A stretch of DNA of 64,000 bases from Eretmocerus hayati (taxonomy: Eukaryota > Arthropoda > Insecta > Hymenoptera > Aphelinidae): NCBI GenBank assembly GCA_029851415.1, contig CM056741.1:89191282-89255281 (forward strand), given 5' to 3'. The translations under genes were made by a program, and so were the position numbers. Positions 21,430-32,554 of this stretch are shown piece after piece. Each line of letters begins with the position of its first letter. Position 1 is the stretch's first letter. The notes beneath the pieces are model-generated. The model was not told the origin of the DNA, did not search any database, and worked only from the letters and a program-made list of their open reading frames with translations.

Positions 21430-21879
21430 GGACTTGATATATGTGTAAATCCATGTATCACCGCGCAGAAGCAACGTGAAGAATAGAAGCCAATTATTTT
21501 GTGATATATATTCGATTCATCATTTCGAGCGTATGCCTTCCCCCTCCTAATTTTCAGGTGTTGGCACAGTTACCGATGCTATGCTGCGGACGTGACTGCG
21601 AAGTAGCTAAATTTCCGAGTCGTATCGCCGTTCCCGTGCGTAATTCCTTCATCTTAGGAGAGTCCCGTTGAAAATGAATGAGTTGTGCTGGTTAAAATAC
21701 CACGTCACGAGGTACTCCTGACCTACTATAATGTACCTTCTCGTGAATTCTCAATTTTTGTGATCTTTGCATTACCCCTAGACTGGATCTCTGATAGAAG
21801 CAATTCTTATATATTATTCTCGTGAGGTGAATATCAAATTCCTCATGGTTCCACCCGCAAAAAGGCCCAAATTTCCATG

Positions 21880-22235
21880 TCCCATGCGAAAAAAACATTT
21901 TTGCACTTTTCCGATGTTTGGCTGCTTACGAAATTGTAAAAAATATTATTCGCAACTCGTTCATGAGGTTTCCCGCTTCCGAGCGATTATCCCGACCTCC
22001 ACCTGCGACTCAGGCCGAAAACCAATCGCTCAGAAGCGAGCTACAACCTCATAAACTCGGTGCCAAATCTACTATTTTGACACGCTGTGCGAGATGCAAG
22101 GTCATAGAACGTTTCATTCGCGTCCGAGGGATGGGTTTCCGGCCCAAGCCGCAGGCAAGGGTCGGAATCATCACGAGAATGCGAAAAATAGGTTCCACGC
22201 CCGTATATCTAACTATACTTTTTGATAAACTCTGA
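21880..22235. repeat. Dispersed repeat, copy 1
   Basis: Shares blocks with 27648-27875. Common phrases are TTTCGCA/TTTGCACTTTTCCGATGTTTGG, TATGAGGTT(C/T)CCCGCTTCC, CTACAACTTCATA-like CTACAACCTCATA, ACTCGGTGC.AAAT.TACTAT, CACGCTGTG..., and AAATAGGTTCCACG. Block order differs between the copies. Copy 1 also holds an extra stretch with many Cs and Gs. No gene is visible. Confidence 0.65.
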
Positions 22236-22740
22236 GTGGAGGTCGACATACCGTATGCAAAGTTCACTTCTACGCACAGTGTATCAAATTCTATGCACGA
22301 AAACTCGATTTTTCGGCTGTCACAACGATTTTTGAGTCAACGTCCTAGCTTGTAGTTTCGAGGGCGAACGATCAACTAATCTGGAGATTGGATGGGTTAT
22401 ATTATAGATTATACTTCGGAGAATCGAAATCTACGACTTTCAAGGCTATCCTCGCTGGGATAACACGGCTGATCGAAGTTGTTGCTGTATCACTAAATTC
22501 TTGTGATTCCAAAAAATTTTTCCTGCCTATGACTCTGAGATCGGGGTGGTGGAATGAATCAAACTGTGGGAACGGCATCCGATCCAGAAAGGGGAAATCT
22601 ACAAATCCATCGAAGTTTCATTGATGTCGCCGAATTCGTGAATTCGTGAACACTTGAATACTCATCAGAGAATGATTTGAGTTATAATCACAAACATGTG
22701 CAATAGTGTATCGCACTCTTCATCTAAAATAAAACTTACT
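22236..22740. other. Unexplained non-coding stretch
   Basis: No gene, terminal repeat or tandem repeat is recognised between the dispersed repeat and the GC-rich island. Confidence 0.4.
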
Positions 22741-22754
22741 TATGCGAGTATTGC

Positions 22755-22885
22755 CCCGAGGATGCCCTGTGGGGGCCCCGCGGGGAAGGCGTTACACCTC
22801 ATATGCTTCTCCATACATTTGCCCCGCGGAGACCCCGGAATCTCCGGGGCAAGCCCCGCGGGGCCCCCGCGGGGAAGCCACCGAA
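22755..22885. repeat. GC-rich island of overlapping short palindromes
   Basis: GGGGGCCCCGCGGGG, GCCCCGCGG, CCCCGGAATCTCCGGGG and GCCCCGCGGGGCCCCCGCGG alternate in an otherwise AT-rich setting. The two ends (GGGGGCCCCGCGGGGAAGGC and GGGCCCCCGCGGGGAAGCC) resemble each other directly. Extensive self-pairing is possible. Confidence 0.75.
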
Positions 22886-22901
22886 ATTTCTGATCGGGAC
22901 G

Positions 22902-23784
22902 TGCTATGGGAAGTATGAGTTTCAGCGCCTCCGAGCGGTGGGAAGCGGCATGGCACGCCGCTGTTTTTACGGCACGCACATGGCCCACTTTTGATCCAGG
23001 TGCCCCACTTTCGATCTAGGTGGCCCACTTTCGATCAAGGTGGCTCACTTTCGATACAGGTGGCTCACTTACGATACAGGTGGCCCACTTTCGATCCAGG
23101 TGGCCCACTTTCGATCCAGGTGGCCCACTTTCGATCTGGGTGGCCCACTTTTGATCCAGGTGGCTCACTTACGACACAGGTGGCCCACTTTCGATCCAGG
23201 TGGCCCACTTTCGATCCAGGTGGCCCACTTTCGATCTAGGTGGCCCACTTTCGATACCGGTGGCTCACTTACGATACAGGTGGCCCACTTTCGATCCAGG
23301 TGGCCCTCTTTTGATCCAGGTGGCTCACTTACGATACAGGTGGCCCACTTTCGATCCAGGCGGCCCACTTTCGATCTAGGTGGCTCACTTACGATACATG
23401 TGGCCCACTTTCGATCCAGGTGGCCCACTTCCGATCTAGGTGGCTCACTTTCGATACTGGTGGCTCACTTACGATACAGGTGGCCCACTTTCGATCCAGG
23501 TGGCCCACTTTTGACGCACTACTTCGGACTTAAAAATCGGGTAATCAAATGGATCCCACTGCACTGAACGAACGATTCTAATACTAGAGCCAAAAATTCA
23601 TCACGTGACACCCAGTGCGCAGGGAAAAACATCCCCGAACGGTGTATATCATCGTTCAAAACCTTGTGTATTAGCTGATTCAATCAGTGAAAATCCGTTC
23701 ACGTTAGCTGACGAAATCAGCTATCACTAGTTGATCTTCAGCTACCCTAGCTGATTCGCGCTGAGAGAGTACATTGATGGGGAG
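22902..23784 (+). mobile_element. TIR element with 20-bp minisatellite, copy A (one end missing)
   Basis: This segment matches the reverse complement of 50112-50889. Homology begins at ACGTGCTATGGG and runs through GCGCCTCCGAGCGGTGG, the minisatellite, and CACGTGACACCCAGTGCGCA. It continues through a cluster of TAGCTGA/TCAGCTA motifs to the terminus GCTGAGAGAG followed by TA. The distal half present in copy B (50890-51480) is absent here and is replaced by the GC-rich island. The element has no protein-coding capacity. Confidence 0.8.
22981..23514. repeat. 20-bp minisatellite, about 27 units
   Basis: The unit GGTGGCCCACTTTCGATCCA repeats in exact 20-base register, three per 60 bases. Variants recur (CTCACTTACGATACA, GATCTAG). 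As 20 is not divisible by 3, any open frame yields a 20-residue periodic peptide; the long frames here are artefacts of the repeat. Confidence 0.95.
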
Positions 23785-23789
23785 GTGGG

Positions 23790-25130
23790 CGTACTTTAGT
23801 CCCGTAGGATAAACAATAGCATACGCAACTCGAAAGTAATGTAGACCTCTAACTCCCGGGTGTTTCAGGTCATGAGCGATCATGAAAGAAAGGCCTGCTC
23901 AGCGTGCTCACTGCGAACTCAACTCACGGGTGACGACTCAATGATAGTTCCACGCAATGCTCCCGGAATCCAACATGGCGTCCCGGTAGGCGCATGCTGA
24001 TTAGTCGGGCGCTCATGTCACTGTTGCTGCAGCTCCAACGTGAACAATGCAGCAAAGTTGGAGTTTGCGTAATTCCATTACGCTGAGATGGTTCTTATGT
24101 GCTCACGACTGATCTCAATCATATCTCAGCTGTCCTCTCTCCACTATTTTCCTCGTGGAGCTCAATCCTACATCTCAAATCCTTCAGGGACCGTGTCTGG
24201 AGATTTTTTCAGAGGTATACTTTTCAAAACACACAATGGAATTGAAGCCTCGGGAAATTACGGTAAAACGGATGACCAGTTCCACAGTTGTTGTTAATAC
24301 TTGGAGCAAGAGTCTCTGCTCATGATGCGTACGGTGAGGGAATGATTAACTGTCTCAATATTCTCAACTCAGCATCCCTGAGTTTTAATAAAATGTCTCT
24401 TTGAAAATCTTCCTGTTCATGCCCAGTTTCTTCGGTGCCGTGGGTATTGTCACCCCGTGTTCATTAAAAATTATCTCGACGCTTGAGTGAGTGTCAGAAA
24501 AAATGATCAAAATCATTGGATTCAACTTATGTCCCCAACAAGGTTGAGATACGGCGGCCACAGCAAAAATCAATACATCCTACGCACGCAAAAGCATGCT
24601 CGCACGTGAGCAATTGGCGCAAAATTTGACTTCAATAGGTACCCAGACACCGTGCAGTAAACTCATATATTCCCTCGCTCAACCGCTCGTCTATTGAACG
24701 CGTTCTCACTTATCAACAATTATCCCGCCCGCACCTGTATTACACTTGAAGCATCATGAAACATTTAGTCTTCCTTTGTGACATTTGTGTAAAAATTTGG
24801 TAGATGGTATCGCTGTAACCAAGCGAGAAAGCTCTTCAAAGTCGAGCATGCCAAAGGAAGATGAGCCGCAATATATCGAAATATCCTCAGCTTTAAATCA
24901 CGTAAGATACTCATTTTGGGTGTCAGAGTATTCCAGACGAAAAAGCTCTCCATTCGGGATACCCGTGTACGGTTGCTTTTCGCATCTTCTCTAAAACTAC
25001 TCGATGTCCCAAACTGAGTGAATGGGAGATCGTTCTACAGTTAAGAACACAACTTTCCCTCATATTTTTATACACGAGGAATGCTGCTCTCGTGATCAAA
25101 AGTCAATATTATTCTAGAGATTTTGAATTT
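23790..25130. other. Unexplained non-coding stretch
   Basis: Short frames only, with no recognisable family, terminal repeat or tandem repeat. Confidence 0.4.
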
Positions 25131-25134
25131 CCTT

Positions 25135-25317
25135 CCCCGCTGAAGAATTTAACCTTGTTAACAACCTTGTTTACAACGTTGTAAATAACCTTGTAAATCG
25201 GTCGATAATACAACGTTGTATACAACCTTGTAACCAACCTTGTAACCAACCTTGTAAACAACCTTGTAACCAACGTTGTTCACAAGGTTGTTAACAAGGT
25301 TCAATTTTTCAGCGGAG
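25135..25317. mobile_element. 183-bp MITE with AACCTTGT/ACAAGGTT array
   Basis: The left end CCCCGCTGAAGAATTTAACC pairs with the right end, whose reverse complement reads CTCCGCTGAAAAATTGAACC. Both then run into TTGTTAACAACCTTG, giving inverted ends of about 35 bp. Inside, some ten copies of AACCTTGT or AACGTTGT alternate with inverted copies. It shares this architecture with the MITE at 19956-20129. Confidence 0.78.
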
Positions 25318-25319
25318 AT

Positions 25320-26740
25320 TGACTTGTAAGCTTGATCAGTCAAACTAGGTGCGGTATTGTGCAAAAATGTGGAGGACCAAAAGTATTCGTTCTGTTCTAA
25401 ACTTCCATTCAATACACGTGACATACCGAATCTCTCCTTAATGTGAGCGGAGAGGTGTAAAGGCGTGAAGAAACCATGTTCTCTGCATCTTTTTACGGGA
25501 TAGAGCCAAAAATCGAAACTATTAGAAAGACATAATTGTTTTCAGATAAGATCGCCTAGTCGGAGTCCGAAATAATGGGCTATCTCGGCATTGATATATA
25601 TTATTCTGGAAACAAAATCAATAAATGCGTTTTCAAGAAATGAATTTCGTGCATTCGGCCAAGAACGGGTTTGTTTCCCATCACGCGATCTCTATTTTGA
25701 GCTCAAAAGGAACCTTCATAGTTTTATCGAGAGTTGACCATCAAAATTGAGATATCTGCCGAGTATTTCAAATACTAGGGAGGGTAGAGACAGAAACCAT
25801 GAGCCAGCACTGATCTAGACCGGAATACCCCAAAGCCTCTGGCGGCCAACTGTGGAGGTGTAGCTGGATCCTTTACGAAACTAGTTTTGACCACGGCAAA
25901 AGCCCGAATTTCACCCTCCATCTCTCTACCCTCCATATCAGATACTCAGATAAATCCCGTTGCACAGGTTCAGGTGCAAGATATTGGATGGGAAAGAGTT
26001 AGGATCAGACTGGATCAGGCCACGTATTCGCAAGGAATCGATATTTCATGGGAAGTACTCAGGACGAACTCCCTTACATAGCTTATCTTCTATCACGCTG
26101 GAGACTTGTTTGGTTCTATCTCTTCACTTGGAAATGAGGTTGAATCAGTCAAATCAGCACGCTGAGCTCAGGAGAGAGGATATACATTTTCTTCTGTGGG
26201 AATGAGTTTGAGATCCTATTTTTTGATGATAAGATCTCTATAATTTCTGTTGTACGTTTTATTCTCCCCACGCCAGACTAAGAATGATCGAAGAAATAAA
26301 ATAGTCTATATAAGGAGCATCGAAATCAACTCGATCTCTAGTTCCGAACTCGGAAAAGGAGGTGTGACTAGGATGATCGAATAGAGGACCTGTTGCAAAT
26401 ACGGCCAAATCTGCTTCATGGGTTTGAGGGCCCAAGTTGCACTGAGATACGTGTTTTGGGTGTCTCAATGTGCCTGTGAAATTGTTCCCCTTGAAGCTCA
26501 AGCGTTCCCGAGTGGTGAACAGAAGGGAGCCTCGAACAGAATATACATGAAATTTGCTTTCTCGCATTTCACTCTGAGCCTCGAACATGTACCACTCCCA
26601 ATTTTGTTGAATCGTGTTCTTGGATAGAAAATACAACTTCCATGAGTGGTTTGGTTGATGGGGAGTGAGGACCATGCATCAAGAAATCGCTCCATCTGTC
26701 GGGTTAGCGTGAATTCTGAACTGAGAGATAGTATTTTTTG
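25320..26740. other. Unexplained non-coding stretch
   Basis: Low-information frames on both strands with no domain. No terminal repeats recognised. Confidence 0.4.
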
Positions 26741-26747
26741 GGGAGCC

Positions 26748-27062
26748 GAAAGTGAGCTTCGCATTGGAGGTATAGGGAAGTGGCATACTGGTCACTTCCC
26801 TACTCTCGTGTCTCTCTTCACAACACCTTGGTATATGAACTGGGCTGTGCTGCAAACTACGATGTAGCTGGTGCATCATTTTTCAAAGTTTGTTTAGTTC
26901 CTTTCTCCCATTGAATGAACGGGGAAACCGAAATGAAGCTCTACATTGTGGACATAGGAACGTGGAGTACTAGTCAGTTCCCCCTTCCCTGTCTCTCTCC
27001 ACAGCACTGTGGCATAAACACGGTGCTGCGCTGTAAAGCACGGGATATCTGGTGCATGAGGT
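26748..27062. repeat. Diverged tandem duplication, offset about 180 bp
   Basis: Bases 26748-26880 and 26926-27062 share CCGAAA.TGA(A)GCTC, ATTGTGGACATAGGAA/ATTGGAGGTATAGGGA, TGTCTCTCTTCACA/TGTCTCTCTCCACA, CACCTTGG.ATA/CACTGTGGCATA and AGCTGGTGCAT/ATCTGGTGCAT in the same order. No conserved reading frame explains the similarity. Confidence 0.65.
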
Positions 27063-27180
27063 ACATGTGGAGCGATTCACGTCAACTCTTCAAGCTCGCG
27101 CATTACACTCGAAAACAGCTATTTCTAAGCGTTCTGAACTGCTTACTCACTGCACGTAGAGAGAGATTTACTTACAAGGA

Positions 27181-27499
27181 GAGTCCGGAGAGTCCGGGTC
27201 ACCAAACCTCACCAAACTTTTTTCACAGTTTTGTACCACCTGGAATATGAAGAATCCAGAGTACCTCCGTCAAATGGGCCTCCTGCTCGTAGCTACGAGC
27301 AAAAACGTTAGTATTTCCAGTACATATATTTATACATCAGTTTTTAACATAGGCCTATATGGGCAATGCTAACGTTTTCGCCTGTAGCTAAGGACAGAAG
27401 GCCCATTTGATGGAGTTACTCTGGAGTCTCCTAATTCTAAGTGGTACGAGACTGTTTGAAAAGTTTGGTGTGGTTTGGTGACCTGGACCCTCTGGACTC
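27181..27499. mobile_element. 319-bp palindromic MITE
   Basis: The left arm starts GAGTCCGGAGAGTCCGGGTC and the reverse complement of the right end reads GAGTCCAGAGGGTCCAGGTC. Both then read ACCAAACC. Further inside, CAAATGGGCCT pairs with AGGCCCATTTG and AACGTTAG with CTAACGTT. Nearly the whole element is self-complementary around about 27,340. No coding capacity. Confidence 0.8.
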
Positions 27500-27647
27500 C
27501 CGTTGTTAGTCATATCCAACGTGATTTTTCTAACTTCCTGATGGTGTAGTCAGTATTCCCAATTCCAGGCAATCTCACACGTAAGATTGGCTTCCGAAGT
27601 TGAGAAAAGCTGTAACTCAGAATAGTGCATCTCAATACAAGGGTGGA

Positions 27648-27875
27648 GAAATAGGTTCCACATCCGTATATTGAACTGTCTTTCCCGACAAACTGTGCCA
27701 GAAAGAAGAGAATCAGTGCGAAAAAGACACTTTTCGCAATTCTCCGGTGTTTGGGAGCCTGCAACATTGCGATTTTGCACCTCACTTATGAGGTTCCCCG
27801 CTTCCAAGCGATCTACAACTTCATAGACTCGGTGCGAAATATACTATTCCTGCACAGCGTGTCGAAATACTTCAT
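27648..27875. repeat. Dispersed repeat, copy 2
   Basis: Same family as 21880-22235 but with the AAATAGGTTCCACATCCGTA block placed before rather than after the CGGTGTTTGGGAGCCT block, which suggests a circularly permuted tandem unit or independent rearrangement. Confidence 0.6.
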
Positions 27876-28089
27876 TGTGATACTTCTGACGGGGCAAATA
27901 CGTTGAGACGTATGAAGAGGAAGCACCGGTCAGTCAAATACAGCTGGTCAGTACTTCCCCAACGATCCCGGGCGGAAACCGCATCGATACGGCCGTCCGA
28001 GTCGGGTGAACCCTCTTTTACTTCTCCGTTGACGACAGCTATTGGGCAAGGGAGAGATTGACCAGACTCACCAATCCGGCCTCGGAACC

Positions 28090-28590
28090 GCATAAGCATT
28101 ACTTCATAACCAACAGCGTTTCTAGCTCCGGATCGAGTGGCTCTCTTCTCATGACTCGCAAATCTTGTTCCTCCCCCTTTGATCTTTCCTCTGATCTCCT
28201 CTCTTTTTTCTCCTCACTCTTTCTTCGCTCTCCATCCTTATTTCTTTCTCCCCTTTGCAGGCCATCATGCTCCCCCGAGTCCATGAATCTATCTTGTTGG
28301 AAAGGGATGATTTACAGTGAATCGCCAGCTTCAAGGTACCTCACTTTTTTCTCTTTCTGCTCCTTCCCAGTCATCACCAGCTTGATGTAGTCGGTGACTT
28401 CATCTCATGTCTCTTGGTTCCGGAGCGAGAACGGAACAAAGGTCTCAGGTATTAGTTGAGTTCCCAGCCATCCATTCAGCTCACCGCGTTCTCTCCGGCT
28501 GTTGCTACAACTTAACAAGGCGTCTTCAGCATCGTCTCAGTCACCGCATAAATGGCATACTGGGGACGACCTCTTCTTGAATCTCTTCCT
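28090..28590 (-). pseudogene. Truncated second tail of an R1-type LINE
   Basis: This block repeats 28855-29335 in the same orientation. Shared phrases include CCTCACTTTYTTCTCYTTCT, CATCACCAGCTTGATGTAG, ATGTCTC.TG.TT, GGTCTCAGGTA.TAGTTGAG and TCAGCATC.TCTCAGT. On the minus strand it corresponds to the C-terminal tail after the zinc knuckle (including a peptide like YIKLVMT). It is cut off upstream, so only the 3' end of an element remains. Two tails in tandem are typical of 5'-truncated LINE copies inserting at or near the same kind of site. Confidence 0.6.
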
Positions 28591-30284
28591 CTCTTTCTCT
28601 ATCTTTCTGTTTTAGGCGATGAGAGGGCAAAATCGGCATTAAGATTCTCCGGATTCATCACCAGACACTAGACTGGTTCAGGTTACGCGGAATGTGTATA
28701 GTCGACGTAGGCCATACCAGGCGAGAGACGGGTTTAGGTGGGGCCCGAAGGAAAGGTCCCGGTCATGTGAAATCCTTGTCCCCTCAACGTCCGATACCTG
28801 GGGCATCGGGCAATCAACTGAGAGATCCACGAATACTTGCCATCTCAGCCCGGAACCGCGTGAGCATTACTTCGGGCTGAGCGGCATCTCACGCGCTTGG
28901 ATGTAAGCGTTCCTCTTCGGTCTTCTCTCTCCAGCCCAGAATGGGCGTCTCCGCTCTTGGTTTTCTTTTCCCTCGTCGTTCTCCCGTCTTCATCATTTCC
29001 TCTGCCCTCTTCAGGCTATGATCCGCATCCAGGACTCATGGATCTCTTTCGTTGGAACCGGTCGATTCACTGTGATTCACCTGTTTAGAGGTGCCTCACT
29101 TTCTTCTCCTTCTCCTCCTCCCGGGTCATCACCAGCTTGATGTAGCCGGGGACTCTATCCTATGTCTCCTGATTGCGGAGCAAGTATTTGACGAGGGTCT
29201 CAGGTAATAGTTGAGTTCCGAGCCACACATTCATCTCGCTGCGTTTTCTTTTGACGTCACTACATCTGAACACAGCGTGTTCAGCATCATCTCAGTTATC
29301 GCCACACAATTGGCATACTGCGGACGTCTTCCTCTTGAACCGGGTCAGATTGACGCCGAAGCAACCGTGGACGCTCAGTGCCTACGTTGTCCAGTATATT
29401 GTCTGTCCAAGGGTGTGTTCCGCCCACTTGGCTCCGTCACGGTTCAACCGGTACATCAATCTGCCATCTTCCAATGGCAAACCCCACTCATTTTGCCACT
29501 GTTCGAGGATTGTTATAATCTCGTTGTCGCGGATGATCTCTTAGATCGTCGGGGTGAAGACTCGTTCAGCTCCAATCACTTTTTAACGGTCTCAAATCCT
29601 CACTCACTCCGCGATGAGCAAGTAGATGAGTGGTCTCACCGCCAAGACGCAAGCCGCGTCATCTAACACGGTGCGGTAGGCACGGATGCTCCTCAGGGCC
29701 ACTCTTCGGTGGACAGGCCCCATCCGCTTCTTGATGACGGCCTTCCCTACTCTCTCCCCCCACACGGGTACACCGTAGAGTATGATGGAAGCGCTCTTGG
29801 TGTTGAGCAGTGCACGCCTCTCTTGTTTAGGTCCTCCGAAGTTCGGCATCAGTCGCTGGAGCGCAGCTCCGAACCTGCTTGCCTTCTGAGCGGCTCCCTG
29901 GATATGCGTCTCGAACGACCACTCATCATCGAACCACACGCTGAGGACTTCAACTCTGTCTTGCGGGCAATCTCAGGACAGGCGCGGAAACTTCTTGTCG
30001 AGGCCCTAACACTCGAGCCAGCGCCACGTTCGCGCATCTACCCAGGAGTTCCTTCTTTCCTCCCCGCACTTTGAGTCCCGCATCGTCCGTGAGAGCCACA
30101 ATTACCATCTCTTTCCTTGGTTCGATAGTGAGCAGGCTGTCGTACTGGGTATTCCAGTTGAATAGACCGGAGATTGATCCCTGACCGATCCAGGCGGAGC
30201 CTTTCGGATATCTTGTCCCTGGTCAGTGACGTACAAAAAGCTTCTGTTCCGCAGGTAGTCACTTGTTACGGCCGATAGGTAGAG

Positions 30285-30820
30285 TTTTTTTTGGGGGGGG
30301 GGGGGGTTAGTCCGGGAAGGGGAAATCTTCATAGACACCCACAAGAGTGTGGGTAGTGTCGGATTCACCCGAGAAAACTCAGGCACCTACCGACTAACCC
30401 CCCCCCCCCCCCCCCCCCGGAGGGTACCAACCCGAAGATTATAGTCCCAGAAGAAGGAAGGAAGGAACAGAGAGTAGAGGAAAGATGGAAGGAACAGGGG
30501 GGCTTGCGAAGAAGCAGGAGCCCTGGAGTGGTCCGAGATGTCACTCAGGGCTCATACGCACTGAAGCGGGCGAGGTGGTGAAAGCACACACATGGGTGCT
30601 GGGGCTGAAGACTGGGGGCGGGGAGGTTGTCGTGTGCTCCCGAGATACTAAGACCTCCCTTGCCGGAGGAATGGGGCCGGGGAGTGCGTCTGTCTCCCAG
30701 GTTCAACTAAGGATCCTCCTTGCGGTTAACTGGGGCCGGGGAGTCGTTACTCTCCCAAGATCCAAAAATCTCCCTTGCGGGGAGATAGGTAGAGGGGCAC
30801 TCTACCTGCCTGGGATTCAT
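30285..30820. mobile_element. Insert inside the R1 reverse transcriptase
   Basis: The R1 coding match stops at 30,820 and resumes at 30,285. The intervening DNA has two parts. Bases 30293-30418 have inverted ends: a G run followed by TTAGTCCG and, at the other end, CGACTAA followed by a C run, about 126 bp in all. Bases 30419-30820 are purine-rich and then hold a diverged tandem repeat of about 60 bp (units starting GGGGCGGGGAGG, GGGGCCGGGGAGTG and GGGGCCGGGGAGTC near 30613, 30673 and 30732). No target duplication is clear. Confidence 0.6.
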
Positions 30821-32099
30821 TGACTCACTCCCAACTCGCACAGTTGAATGCGTTCTTGATGTCTAACGCAATGATGGCGCAGAAGCCTCCCCTCCCTTGG
30901 TATGGGTTCCCTACCGATTGTACCCGCTGCCGCACCGTTTCGATTGCATGCACCGCGCTGCGTCCTTTCCGGAATCCAAACTACATAGGTGATAGCCCAC
31001 TGCTCTCTTGGTGGGCTTCTTTCGCCCGGTTGAGCCCCATCTTCTCGTAGATTTGCCCGATATTGTCAAGCACGCTGAGAGCGCGTCAACCTCCTTGACC
31101 TTCAGGTATCAGGACCAGCTTCCGGCGTTACCACTTGTCCGGGGAAGTTCTCGCACTCAGGGAGATCTCGAAAAGATCGAGGAGTGGATCTGGCTTGAAT
31201 TTGAAGACCAATTCCAGAGCCTCGTTTGGAATGTCGTCCAGGCCAGGTGTTTTGCCGTTTCGCATCCTCTTTGCCGCTATGAGTAGCATTCGCATAGTGA
31301 AGAGCGAAGTAGGGTCTTCGTTCTCGGGAGGGAATGTAATCCTAGGTTCTCCTGCTGGGAAAAGGGCTTCGACGATGCTGCGTGAGGTTGCTGCATCAAT
31401 GTGTGCTGGGTTGCCCCTTTGGGTCCGGGCCTTTGACATGACCACGCAGTATAGCGTGCCCCACCGGTCGTTGTTAACCATATCACACATTTCACCCCAG
31501 CACTTCTCTCTGATTTTCTGGAAGGCTAGAACGAGAGCCTCCTCCGCTTCTTTGTACGCCTTGTCATATTTCGCCAGCGATGGTCGTTTAGCTCCCTTAA
31601 TCGCCACGGGGTCCTTCCTTTCTTATTGCTTGTTCTTCGTAGGGCCTTCATCCCATCGACGAAGCGGTACTCTGATTTCCTCTGGAAACATGGTGTTGTC
31701 TTGCGAGGCATGGAAGTGTCACAGGCTCTTGTGATGGTTGTCGTCACCATAATCACAGCCCCTTCCGTAGTGGAGTCCATCGGGAGATCTTCGGCTTTTC
31801 CCATGAATCCCCGAAATTTTCTCTCATCCAGTTCACGTACTTGCCACACCGTCGGCTGTTTGTCCCTGTCCATCAGTCCTAAGCCGAAACCGGATATGTC
31901 AATGGTCACTCAGTGTTTTCGTGTCCAGAACCTCCCACGATGTCATGCGTCCCATGAGCGACGGACACATGAACGTCAGGTCAAGGACTGATGACGAACC
32001 CCCCTCCTGGGACCTAGAATCGTGCCGGTAGTAGATGATAGGCTCCGTTTCGTTCGCGAGTACTATTCTTAACGTCTCCATGGTATCGGTGGGAAGTGC

Positions 32100-32113
32100 C
32101 CCCCCCCCCCCCC
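32100..32113. repeat. Poly(C) run within R1 endonuclease region
   Basis: A run of about 15 C bases shifts the frame between the AVIIAGD and VLDLTF endonuclease motifs on the minus strand. Together with the C and G runs at 30.3-30.4 kb it marks this LINE as prone to homopolymer growth, or to assembly error at such runs. Confidence 0.7.
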
Positions 32114-32554
32114 GTCAATCCCGTCGAACCCCTTTCGAGATCGCTTCCTTGGAGTAACAGTCCCCCGCGATGATGACAGCGCCCCCTCTCATCCCCAGTG
32201 CCCTACATCTCATTCTAGGTCCCGCAGCTTGTCCTCGAATTCGTGCATCTCGAGCGACGGCAAATACGAGCAACTGTAGACTGCTGTCTCCCCTATGGCC
32301 TTTCGAGCGAAGCCGTGGCCACTAACAGCTAGCCCAGTCTCGCGGATCGCAAGATTGATGATCTGGATCACAGCGGCCCCCAGATCGAATGTGGTGCGGA
32401 AGAGTTCACGCTTCCGAGATGGTTCGGAGATTATTAGAACGTCGATCCCCTCTTTTCTGGCAATAGTATATAAGAGGTCGCTGGCAAATTCGCTTATCCT
32501 GAGGTTGGCTTGGATGGCGCTACCCATTTCTCACTTCCCTGCGTCTATATGTAA

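Larger units (their letters stand above)
29090..32530 (-). pseudogene. R1-clade LINE ORF2, degenerate and interrupted
   Basis: On the minus strand, read from 32,527 downward, the modules of an R1-type non-LTR retrotransposon follow in order. First an AP-like endonuclease: start LQAN-like IQANLRIS, IDVLIISEPS, AVIIAGD, VLDLTF and LSDH. Then the linker and reverse transcriptase: TPGLDDIPNEAL, FGFRKGRS, ALDIKNAFN, then ALTDD in the place of the usual FADD. The thumb region follows (LMPNFGGPKQERRALL, LYGVPVW, ALRSIRAYRTV). Last is a CCHC zinc motif with C-x2-C and EHAVFRC. Frameshifts and stops separate the pieces, and a foreign block of about 535 bp (30285-30820) splits the RT between motif A and motif C. 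R1 elements normally target 28S rDNA; no rDNA is seen here. Confidence 0.88.

Noticed and set aside
22981..23514. CRISPR-like array of regular short repeats
   Set aside because: Units are contiguous 20-mers with no unique spacers, in a eukaryotic transposon context.
23040..23567. 175-codon open frame of repeated VAHFRSRWPTFDPGG-like peptide, and similar frames at 50374-50943
   Set aside because: It is the translation of a 20-bp minisatellite; the 20-residue period follows from the repeat length and has no independent coding evidence.
31135..31734. 199-codon plus-strand frame over the R1 element
   Set aside because: Antisense shadow; the minus strand carries the reverse-transcriptase motifs.
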